Part shown: positions 25,524-34,900 of the stretch, piece after piece | Layout: the number at the start of each line of letters is the position of its first letter | How positions within the stretch are numbered: the first letter of the stretch is position 1 | Notes under the pieces: generated by a model | Database searches by the model: none | Seen by the model: only the letters and a program-made list of their open reading frames with translations | What the model was told of the DNA's origin: nothing | Made by a program: the position numbers and the translations under genes | Origin: CALRQJ02 sp943370285 | Lineage (GTDB): Bacteria; Bacteroidota; Bacteroidia; Chitinophagales; Chitinophagaceae | Length of the DNA stretch: 64,000 bases | Reading direction: 5' to 3' | NCBI GenBank assembly: GCA_943370285.1 | Contig: CALRQJ020000009.1 | Span: 119,277 to 183,276 of the forward strand

Positions 25524-26267
25524 ATGAAAATTTTGGTTTGCATCAGTAAAACCCCCGACACAACTTCAAAAATTGCCTTTAAAGATGGTAATGCAAAATT
25601 TGAAGATAATGGTGTTCAATGGATTATCAATCCGTACGACGAATGGTACGCATTGGTTAGAGCAATTGAATTGAAAGAACAAAACCCAACATCTACACTT
25701 CATTTAGTAACTGTAGGTGCTGTCGATTGTGACCCAATCATTAGAAAAGCATTGGCCTTAGGCGGAGATGAAGCCATAAGAATCAACGTCGAGAGCAGCG
25801 ATAGTTATTTTATAGCAGCTCAAATTGCTGCAATTGCCAAACAAGGTGGATATGACTTAGTGTTAACCGGAAAAGAAACTATCGATTACAATGGTTCATC
25901 AATCGGTGGTACAGTTGCTGAGTTGATGGATGCATCATATATCAGCTTAGCAACCAAATTAGATATCGCTAACAATACAGCAACTGTTTCAAGAGAGATT
26001 GAAGGTGGAGAAGAAGTGAATGAAGTATCCCTGCCAGTTGTTATCAGTTGCCAAAAAGGAATGGCCGAACAACGCATACCCAATATGAAAGGCATTATGG
26101 CGGCTAGAACAAAACCATTGAAAGTAGTAGAGCCTGAAGCTGTTGAAACCTTAACAAGTGTAGTTAGCTACGATTTACCTCCTGCAAAAGCTGGAGTTAA
26201 ATTAGTAAGCCCAGATAACGTTGAGGAATTAGTACGCTTGTTACATGAAGAAGCAAAAGCCATCTAA
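25524..26267 (+). CDS. etfB: Electron transfer flavoprotein, beta subunit
   Basis: A 247-residue soluble subunit that, with EtfA, accepts electrons from acyl-CoA dehydrogenases and similar flavoenzymes. The ETF fold is evident from MKILVCISKTPDTTSKI at the start, then NPYDEWYALVRAIELKE, GKETIDYNGSSIGGTVAE, and LPVVISCQKGMAEQRIPNMKG (the ETF-beta signature). It is first in a two-gene operon with its own promoter; etfA follows after 33 bases. Confidence 0.96.
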   Translation: MKILVCISKTPDTTSKIAFKDGNAKFEDNGVQWIINPYDEWYALVRAIELKEQNPTSTLHLVTVGAVDCDPIIRKALALGGDEAIRINVESSDSYFIAAQIAAIAKQGGYDLVLTGKETIDYNGSSIGGTVAELMDASYISLATKLDIANNTATVSREIEGGEEVNEVSLPVVISCQKGMAEQRIPNMKGIMAARTKPLKVVEPEAVETLTSVVSYDLPPAKAGVKLVSPDNVEELVRLLHEEAKAI

Positions 26268-26300
26268 TTCACTTATTCATCAAATTTTAAATCAAATAAT

Positions 26301-27263
26301 ATGGTTCTCATATTCATAGATCAAGCAGAAGGGCACATCAAAAAAGCATCTTTAGAAGCTTTAACATATGGTGCTGATTTAGCAAAACAACTCGGTGTTA
26401 ATGCAGAAGGTTTGCTTTTGGGTAATGTTACAGACGAGCTAGGCGCTTTAGGTAAATATGGTATTAGTAAAGTAAATCAAATAACCAGCGATAATTTATT
26501 ACATGTTGATGCACAAGTGTATGCAAAAACAATTGCAGATGCAGTTAGTAGCCTAAATGCAACGGTGATCATTTTTTCACACAATCAAACCGGAAAGGCA
26601 GTTGCTGCAAGAGTAGCTGCACGTCTAAAAGCAGGCCTTGTTGCCGGTGCATGTGCTTTACCCGAAACCAACAATGGTTTTGTAGTGAAGAAAACGGTTT
26701 TTAGCGGAAAGGCTTTTGCAAATGTCGCTATTAACTCCCCTATCAAAGTGATTTCGCTAAATCCTAACAGCTACAAAACAGTTGCAACAGAAGGCATCGC
26801 AACTGTAAACCAGTTACCCATACATGTAGATGCTCCAAAAGTGAAAGTAACCGCTGTGAATAAAATCACAGGAGATGTGCCTTTAACAGAGGCTGAAGTT
26901 GTGGTTAGCGGTGGCCGCGGACTAAAAGGCCCTGAAAATTGGGGTATTGTTGAAGACTTAGCCAAAGTTTTACATGCAGCAACAGCTTGTAGCCGTCCGG
27001 TTGCTGACACTCATTGGAGACCTCACCATGAGCATGTAGGCCAAACAGGTTTTCAAATTGCCCCTAATTTATACATTGCTATTGGTATTTCCGGTGCTAT
27101 TCAACATTTGGCAGGTGTTAACCGCAGTAAAGTAATTGTTGTGATTAACAAAGACCCAGAGGCACCATTTTTTAAAGCCGCAGATTATGGCATTATAGGT
27201 GACGCTTTCGAAGTTGTACCAAAATTGACCGAAGGCATTAAAAAATTGAAAAACTTATCGTAA
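26301..27263 (+). CDS. etfA: Electron transfer flavoprotein, alpha subunit
   Basis: A 320-residue subunit that binds the redox-active FAD. An N-terminal ETF domain is followed by a C-terminal FAD domain with SGGRGLKGPENWGIVEDLA, SRPVADTHWRPHHEHVGQTG (near residue 232), and AIGISGAIQHLAGVNRS with VINKDPEAPFF. The length and motifs are those of the classical, non-bifurcating type; no ferredoxin domain is fused. It ends the etfBA operon at a terminator. Confidence 0.96.
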   Translation: MVLIFIDQAEGHIKKASLEALTYGADLAKQLGVNAEGLLLGNVTDELGALGKYGISKVNQITSDNLLHVDAQVYAKTIADAVSSLNATVIIFSHNQTGKAVAARVAARLKAGLVAGACALPETNNGFVVKKTVFSGKAFANVAINSPIKVISLNPNSYKTVATEGIATVNQLPIHVDAPKVKVTAVNKITGDVPLTEAEVVVSGGRGLKGPENWGIVEDLAKVLHAATACSRPVADTHWRPHHEHVGQTGFQIAPNLYIAIGISGAIQHLAGVNRSKVIVVINKDPEAPFFKAADYGIIGDAFEVVPKLTEGIKKLKNLS

Positions 27264-27286
27264 TAGTAAATCAATATTAAAGCACT

Positions 27287-27315
27287 AAAATCCCGAATTC
27301 ATTTCGGGATTTTTT
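27287..27315 (+). terminator. Terminator of etfBA
   Basis: TCCCGAA (27291-27297) and TTCGGGA (27303-27309) pair with a 5-base loop, extended by AAAA/TTTT and followed by a T-tract. Confidence 0.88.
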
Positions 27316-27438
27316 GCACTTTCAAAACATTTATTTCGAAGAAAAAGGAAGAATGGGTTTCAAAATCACCCGAAAACAAGGGTTTAGAGCGATTTATCCC
27401 CATTATTGAATAAAAAAATAGAAAATCATTCTTGTTTT

Positions 27439-27470
27439 TTTGTTTTTTACGGTTCAGGCTTCTACCTTTG
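27439..27470 (+). promoter_or_regulatory. rpsL-rpsG promoter
   Basis: A -33 element TTTG (27439-27442) and a -7 element TACCTTTG (27463-27470, exact TAnnTTTG) are spaced by 20 bases, with the rpsL ATG 27 bases further on. It is one of the clearest Bacteroidota-type promoters in the window. Confidence 0.75.
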
Positions 27471-27496
27471 CCGTCCGAAAAATTAAAAGGTCTATA

Positions 27497-27877
27497 ATGC
27501 CTACAATTCAACAATTAGTAAGAAAAGGAAGAGAAATTATCAAAGCCAAAAGTAAGTCTAGGGCTTTAGATGCTTGTCCTCAGCGCCGCGGTGTTTGTAC
27601 AAGGGTTTACACCACTACTCCTAAAAAGCCAAACTCAGCTTTACGCAAAGTAGCTAAGGTTCGTTTGACGAATAAGATTGAAGTTATTGCCTACATCCCA
27701 GGGGAGGGTCATAACTTACAAGAACACTCTATCGTGTTGATTCGTGGTGGTCGTGTTAAAGATTTACCAGGTGTACGTTACCACATCGTTCGTGGTAGCT
27801 TAGATACTGCCGGTGTTAAAGACCGTAAGCAGAGCCGTTCTAAATACGGAACCAAGAAAGAAAAAGCAAAAAAATAA
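27497..27877 (+). CDS. rpsL: 30S ribosomal protein S12
   Basis: A 126-residue decoding-centre protein. Family blocks are MPTIQQLVRKGRE, TTTPKKPNSALRKVAKVRL, and PGEGHNLQEHS with RVKDLPGVRYHIVRG. The streptomycin-determining lysines in the TPKKPNS loop are unmutated. The frame is open upstream to 27440, but the S12 N-terminus is invariant, so the ATG at 27497 is the start. rpsG follows after 29 bases. Confidence 0.98.
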   Translation: MPTIQQLVRKGREIIKAKSKSRALDACPQRRGVCTRVYTTTPKKPNSALRKVAKVRLTNKIEVIAYIPGEGHNLQEHSIVLIRGGRVKDLPGVRYHIVRGSLDTAGVKDRKQSRSKYGTKKEKAKK

Positions 27878-27906
27878 TTTAATAGTTCCATTTCAAACAT
27901 ATTTCC

Positions 27907-28374
27907 ATGAGGAAAGCGCAAGCCAAAAAATTACCATTAGCCCCAGACGGCCGTTTTAACGACAAGTTAGTTACACGTTTTGTGAATAACATTATGTGGC
28001 AGGGCAAAAAAAGTGTGGCATTGACCATCTTTTACGATGCCATTGATAAAGTATCTAAAATCACAAATGAAGACGGGTACGAAATCTGGAAGAAGGCTTT
28101 GACAAATGTTACCCCAGCTGTTGAAGTAAGAAGTCGTAGAATCGGTGGTTCTACTTTTCAAATTCCTTCGGAGGTTAGAGCTGACCGTAAGATTTCATTA
28201 AGCATCAAATGGTTAATTCGTTACAGCCGTGAAAGAAACGGTCGTACCATGGCCGATAAATTAGCCAACGAAATCATTGCTGCAAGTAAAGGTGAAGGTG
28301 CTGCTTTCAAAAAGAAAGAAGATGTGCATCGTATGGCCGAAGCTAATAAAGCTTTTGCTCACTTCAGAGTATAA
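27907..28374 (+). CDS. rpsG: 30S ribosomal protein S7
   Basis: A 155-residue primary 16S rRNA-binding protein that nucleates assembly of the 30S head. It carries the signature VNNIMWQGKKSVALTIFYDA, the VTPAVEVRSRRIGGSTFQIP block and the basic C-terminus with RMAEANKAFAHFR. In most genomes fusA would follow in the str operon. Here a terminator follows 23 bases after the stop and fusA is absent from the window. Confidence 0.98.
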   Translation: MRKAQAKKLPLAPDGRFNDKLVTRFVNNIMWQGKKSVALTIFYDAIDKVSKITNEDGYEIWKKALTNVTPAVEVRSRRIGGSTFQIPSEVRADRKISLSIKWLIRYSRERNGRTMADKLANEIIAASKGEGAAFKKKEDVHRMAEANKAFAHFRV

Positions 28375-28397
28375 CTACATCATTACCCCATTATACC

Positions 28398-28425
28398 AAG
28401 CCACTCCCCCAAGAGTGGCTTTTTT
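28398..28425 (+). terminator. Terminator of rpsL-rpsG
   Basis: AAGCCACTC (28398-28406) and GAGTGGCTT (28413-28421) pair with a 6-base loop CCCCAA, followed by TTTT. It ends the truncated str operon. Confidence 0.9.
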
Positions 28426-28580
28426 ATTGTAGCCAATAAATACAAACCCACAAAAATCGTTAGCTTTTATAACCTCATTTTCAAGCCTTTATAAGAATTG
28501 TTAAAAAAACATTAACAAAATTCTCAAAAGTTGTAAAAAACAACCTACTTTCAGTCCTCAGCCGAAGAAGATAATCAAAT

Positions 28581-28874
28581 ATGAATATATTTTACTCTTA
28601 TAAGCTTTACGGGGGGCGGGGGAAAGGTCAACAACCTGATAACAACATAACCAATTTATGCGGCAACAATTGTATTACAACATTACATAGTGATGATAAT
28701 TTTGCTTCATTCCAACATTTCAGCGCTCACATAAAAGTACTGCTAAGTAAGATTTTACATCACTTATTGCAAATTGTAGGCTTTTCACTTCCATCTACTT
28801 ATCAAACAATTATTTATTATAATAATTCGCCCAATGAGTGGGTAAATATTCCTGCTCCGCCTTTTCTTCAATAG
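28581..28874 (+). CDS. Small ORF ending in the conserved NSPxEWV..PxPPFL peptide, leader of giant gene 1
   Basis: A 97-codon open frame with no recognised domain upstream of its last 21 residues. Those last residues (codons at 28809-28871) read I-I-Y-Y-N-N-S-P-N-E-W-V-N-I-P-A-P-P-F-L-Q and match the end of the short ORF at 36756-36833 at 14 of 21 positions. Half of the identical residues use different codons, and both stop at the same place. The part before residue 70 may not be translated as drawn; no ATG lies closer in frame, so the true start is unsure. The stop is 61 bases upstream of giant gene 1. Near its 5' end the ORF contains a G6-C-G5 tract (28611-28622). Confidence 0.5.
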   Translation: MNIFYSYKLYGGRGKGQQPDNNITNLCGNNCITTLHSDDNFASFQHFSAHIKVLLSKILHHLLQIVGFSLPSTYQTIIYYNNSPNEWVNIPAPPFLQ

Positions 28875-28922
28875 TAGCATACTCTCGATTAAGATATTGT
28901 CATTTATTCATTCATTTTAAAT

Positions 28923-28932
28923 CTCCCCCCGG
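28923..28932 (+). promoter_or_regulatory. C-rich box before giant gene 1
   Basis: CTCCCCCCGG ends 3 bases before the ATG of the 2561-codon gene, in the place where an SD site would lie but with the opposite base composition. Similar C-tract-plus-GG boxes occur in the leaders of the other two giant genes (36742-36749 and 47820-47830). It is complementary to the G6 tract at 28611-28616 of the same leader. Function unknown. Confidence 0.4.
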
Positions 28933-28935
28933 ACT

Positions 28936-31900
28936 ATGAGAAAGTTATCTCTTTTCCTTTTTTGCACTTTTATCTATTTAGGTGTTCAAGCCCAGTTATC
29001 AGGAACAAAAATGATTCCTGGAGATTATCCTACCCTTGCAGACGCCGTTACTGCCCTTAATACACAAGGTGTAGGAGCAGGTGGCGTAACACTACAAATT
29101 GGTGCGAATCAAAGTTTGAGTGCTACACTACAAATAGGTAGTGCTACACTCAGTGTTGGCGCTAACGCTGCAACACTAGCCAACCCTATAACTATTAATG
29201 GTGGTGGCTTTACTATTAATGCAGCTTTTGCCGGTACACGAACCGGTAGTTTGACTTCAGGAGCAAACGATGCATCCATTGTGGTTAATGGTACAGATTA
29301 TATTACCATTAAAAACTGTGTGTTTACAGAACAAGTAACAAACACTACAACTACAACAGCTATTGAAAATGCAATAGCTTTTTATAACAGAAACGCTACA
29401 ACCCCATTTGATGGTGTACAATTTGCAACAGTAGAAAACTGTACGTTCAATCTTACTAAAGCTGCAACAGCAGGTTCTGCAGTTTTAGCTGGTTCATTTA
29501 TATGGACAGGTACAACATCTTTGGGTTGGGCTGCTTTTGGTACAACACCGGGAGATATGCACAGATATATCGATGTAAAAAACAATACCTTCACGGGCTC
29601 TTATAACCATGTAACGTATAGAGGAGCTACTACAGTAAATGGTAGAGCTTTATCGGTTACTGGAAATACTTTTACCAATATTGGTGGAGCAGGTACTACA
29701 GCCTACGGTGTATATGCTTTGTATTTAGATAGCATGATTGTAAATAATAACACATTTACATTTAGCTCAACTCATACCACTACACTTTATGGTGCATTTG
29801 CTAGCACCAATTGTGGCGGCAGACAAGAATTTAATGGCAATACAGTAACCCTAAGTTCAAATACTACCACTTCTACCACTTACGGCGCTTTATACTCTAG
29901 TGTGGGCGGCGACCGTCAAATGAACAATAACACCATCAATTTTGGCAGCTTCCCAGCGTTAACAACGGGTGGTGTTTATGGATTAAATAATACTTACAGT
30001 GGTGGTAATAGTAATATTACTTGGGAAATGAGTGGAAATACAATTTCAAACCAGAATATTATTTCTCCATCATCCACAACAGCAATCTTTTATTTGTTAT
30101 ACAATAATGGTACATCTGGTACAAATAGCAACAGAAAAATTGTGATGAATAACAACACCATCACTAACAACACCAAAACAGGTGGTGGTCAAATCTATGC
30201 TATTTATCCGGGGACGGCAGATAGCGCCGTGGTTACCGGAAATACTATCAATAACTTTACTTGGACAAATAATTCAACCTCTTCCTCTTCAAGTTTTTAT
30301 GGTATTTATGGCAATGGTTCGCCCTTGGCGCAGCGCATTAATGGTAACACAGTATCAAACGTAAGTATTACAGGTACTTCGACCAGCACTGCAGGTACGT
30401 TACGAGGAATTCAATCTTCAACTGTCGCCGCAGGTACTGCTGCAATTTATAGCAATACAGTCAATAATCTTTCTTATGGAAGTGGCACTACAACAGGTAG
30501 TGTAACCGGCATTTTTGTTAGCGTGTCATCACCAAATAATGTTTATAAGAACAATGTTTACAATCTTTCAGCAAATCAGGCCGCGGGTCTTGTAACCGGC
30601 ATTAATGCTTCTAGCGGAACAACCAATAACGTTTATAACAATATGGTGAGTGGATTAACCACTCCTAATGCTACTGGTACAAATGCTGTAATTGGGATTA
30701 ATGTTTCGGGTGGCACCAATGCCAATGTGTTGTTCAATACCGTTTACCCAAGCAGTGCAGGTGCTTTAACCAGCACTGGAGCAACATTTGGCGGATCTGC
30801 ATTGATGGTATCAAGCACAGTTAATACAGTGGCAAAAAATAACATATTGAATATTACAGGTACCGCAACTACAGGCTACTTTGCCGCTGTAAAAAGAAGT
30901 GCCGGTACAGCTAATACCAACCCAACTAATCTTAGTTTAAGCAACAACATATATAATTCATCTTATATTTATGGAGAAACTTTAACTGAAGCAACTGCAA
31001 CAAACTTATACTATGTAAGTGGCGGGGCTTTCGGAACAGCTGACCCTGACTTCAACACCTCTTGTGGTTTATTTAAATCATGGAAAGGGGATGCAGGTTC
31101 ATTCACTGAAAGTAACTTAACAGGTAGCAATGGTGTTTATGCCCCAACAGGAAGTAGCTATGCAGAAAGTGGCGCTACAACTTCTACAACACCGACTGTA
31201 CTAGACGACTATAATTCTGTAACAAGGAGTGTTACCACGCCAGATATGGGAGCACTCGAATTTTCCGGTACCTTAAATGATGCATCCGGCCCTTCTATAG
31301 CTTACACGGCAATTGCCACACAAAATTGTAACAATGCCCCAAGCTTGACTGCAACAATTACTGATGCAACCGGAGTAAATATAACTGCTGGTACAAAACC
31401 AAGGTTATACTATAAGAAAAATTCAGAGGCCAATACATTAGGAGCAAATAATAGCGGTACCAATGGTTGGAAATATGTAGAAGCTACAAACGCTTCATCA
31501 CCTTTCACATTCACACTTAATTACTCTCTGCTAACAAGTACGGCTTTACCAGGTGATTCAATTGAATATTTTATTGTTGCACAAGACATTATTTCTACAC
31601 CAAATGTTGGTGGTAACAGTGTTGCATTTGCACCAGGTTTTTGCCCAACTTCAGCAGCTTTATCTGGAGCGGCATTCCCTGTTTCCAACTTCTTGAAATT
31701 TGGAATTAACCAGACTCCTACCGTAACGGTAACTGCAAGCCCAACATCTGTATGTGCTAATAACAATGATACTTTAAGTGTTGTTATTTCGAATACGGGT
31801 AGCCTTACCGTTGGTACCGGAACATTGACATCAACTACTTCCACTCCTTATTATGGTTTAAGTACAACTAATGGTAGAAGAGTTCAAATACTTTTTACAG

Positions 31901-34900
31901 CTGCAGAACTAAGAGCCCTTGGTCTCAGAGCAGGAAATATAAACTCTTTGGGATTTGATGTTACCACAACTGTTGCTACTCCGATTAACCTAGTAGATTG
32001 GACCATTAAAATGGGTCATACAACAGAATCAGAAATTCCAACTGGCTTTAGTGTCAATGCTACCTCAACAGTTCTTGGACCAACCAACTATACTCCAACT
32101 ATTGGTATAAATACGCATACACTTTCTTCACCATTTAATTGGGATGGTTCTTCTAACCTGATTGTTGAAATTTGTAATGCCCCATTAACAGCAACCGGTA
32201 CAAACTTATCGGTTCGTTACCAAGTTGGGCCTACTAACTCAGTTGGTTATGCTACAGTAGCCGCAGGTTGTGGAGCTACCTCTGCTACCAGAACTACAAC
32301 AAGACCATTTGTAATTTTTGAAGGTCAGCTAAATCAAAACAATTCATTTGCCACATTCACTTGGAACGATGGCACAAGCAATGTAGGATCAAACAACGAC
32401 ACTATTATTGTTCAACCAGCATTCCCCATGGGAAACACCATGACTTATTCAGTTACAGCGACAGATGCTAGTGGCTGTAGTTTTGGTGGCAACGTAGTTG
32501 TAAATAAGAATCTTACTGCGCCAACAGGAACAGCAGCTGCAGACAAATTAAATATCTGTTATGCTGATTCAATTGTGCTTTCAGCTGCAATAACTGGCGG
32601 ATGTCCTCCATATAATTACTCATGGAGTGATGGTACAACAGTTGTAGGTACAGCTGCTTCCATCAAAGCGTATCCTACAGCAAATACTACTTATACGTTG
32701 ACCGTTACAGATAATTCAATGCAGACTTTCTCTCCAACTGCTATTGCAGTAACTGTGAATGCCCCGGCCCCTTTAACTACAACACCTGCGTCAAGATGTG
32801 GAACAGGTACTGTTACGTTAACAGCCACCAAAAACCCAACCGATAGTTTGGTATGGTTTGCGGCTGCTACAGGTGGAGTACCTGTAGGAACAGGCACAAG
32901 CTTTACAACCCCTGTAATTTCGAGTACTACGAACTATTATGCTGCTACTTATGTGCCGCAACCAAATAGCGTTGTAACACAAGGTGCAGGTGCAACAACA
33001 TCTGCAACTTATTCAAATCCATTCTATTCATTATGGAGTAATATTCATACGCAGCATTTAATTACTGCTGAAGAGTTAAGACAATCGGGGTTAGTTGCAG
33101 GTAACATTAATTCCGTAGCGCTTGATGTAACCAATGCAGGAACATTACCTATGATTGATTTGAGTGTAAAAATTGGTACAACATCTGCTACCAGTATGGC
33201 AGCTTTTGTAAGCGATCCGCTTACAACGGTTTATACCAATGCATCTTTATTACCAACTGTAGGTATCAATACACTAACATTTAGTTCTCCTTTTAACTGG
33301 GATGGTGTAAGCAATATCGTTCTAGAATTTTGTCATGGCAATAGTGCTAGTACGGCAACCATGAGCAGAACGGTTAAAGCTGATAATACCAGTTATGTTT
33401 CAAGTATTAAAACACATGTTAGTGCTGCAACAGCAGCAGCTACAATCTGTGGAGATGTAACAACAAACCTACTTACCTATTCCCTTAGACCGCAATTCAT
33501 TTTCAACGGTGTTGGTAAATGCGAAGGACCAAGAATACCAGTTGCAGCAACAGTTTCTGCAGCTCCAGCATTAACAAGTGTTGCGAATGATACGATTTGT
33601 AACAATAGCAGCAAATTGCTGAATGTAACTTCTACATTAGGCGATTTTGACAATTACTCTTGGGCTCCTACAACTGGTTTATTTACTGATGCCGCCGGTA
33701 CAACACCTTATACAGGAGGAAATGCTTCTTCTGTTTATGTGAAAAACACCACTGCAGGTACTACAAGTTACGTAGTAACCGGAACCAACAGTACCGGTGC
33801 ATTATGTGCTAATACCGATACTATTGTAGTAAGAGTAATGCCCAACCCAACAATTAATGCCACACAAGATCAGCTTTGTGTTTCCGGAACTTCTTCACTT
33901 ATCCTTTCTCCTGCAACAGGTTATGCTACTAACAGCTTCCAATGGCAAAGTTCACCTGATGGCATGAGTTATACTGATATTTCCGGTGCTACCAATAATA
34001 CATTTACAACGCCTACTTTAACCAGCACTACCCATTACAAAGTGGTAATTAAAGATGCTAGCGGAAATACATGTAGTACGGCTCCAACTAAAATCATTGC
34101 TGTAAATAATCCAACAATTACCGGCACTACACCTGCATCAAGATGCGGGACAGGAACAGTTAACTTATCTGCAACAGCTAACCCTGGCGCTGATGTTAAA
34201 TGGTATGCAGCAAACAGTGGCGGAACAGCACTTTATACAGGGACTACATTTACTACCCCAAGTATTAGCGCAACTACAACTTACTATGCTGCTGCTTCTC
34301 AAGGTGGAGGAAATGCAAATGTTGGACCGTTATCACCATCAATTGGAACTGCTGCAGGTTCAACTATTGTTATTGGTACACAACAGTTATTCTTTGATGT
34401 AATATCTGCAACTACCATTCAGTCGGTAAATATTTATCCGACTGCTTCAATTGGTTCTTCTTACACAATAGTGATTCAAAATTCATCAGGTACAGAGGTT
34501 TACAATTCAGGTCCAAGAACAACAACAGTAACCGGTGGTACCACTCCAGAACTTGTAACACTTAATGCTAATCTAACACCGGGAACAGGTTACCGATTTG
34601 GATTTTCTGTAAATCCCGGTATGATAAGAAACAGCACAGGCGGCTCATATCCTTATTCTGTACCCGGCGTGTTGAATATCACAGGCAATAGCTTTGATCC
34701 TGTTTATTATTATTGGTTCTACGATTGGGTTATTTCATCTGGTTGTGAAGGCACAAGAACTGCTGTAACAGCAACTGTATCTAACGCTGCAGTTATTACA
34801 ACCGTTGCTAATGATACCATTTGTAACAATGCCAGTAAATTGCTAAACGTAACATCTACAATCGGAGATTATGAAACCTATGTATGGTCGCCAACAACAG

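Noticed and set aside
27440..27496. Upstream extension of rpsL
   Set aside because: It overlaps the promoter, and S12 has an invariant start at MPTIQQL.
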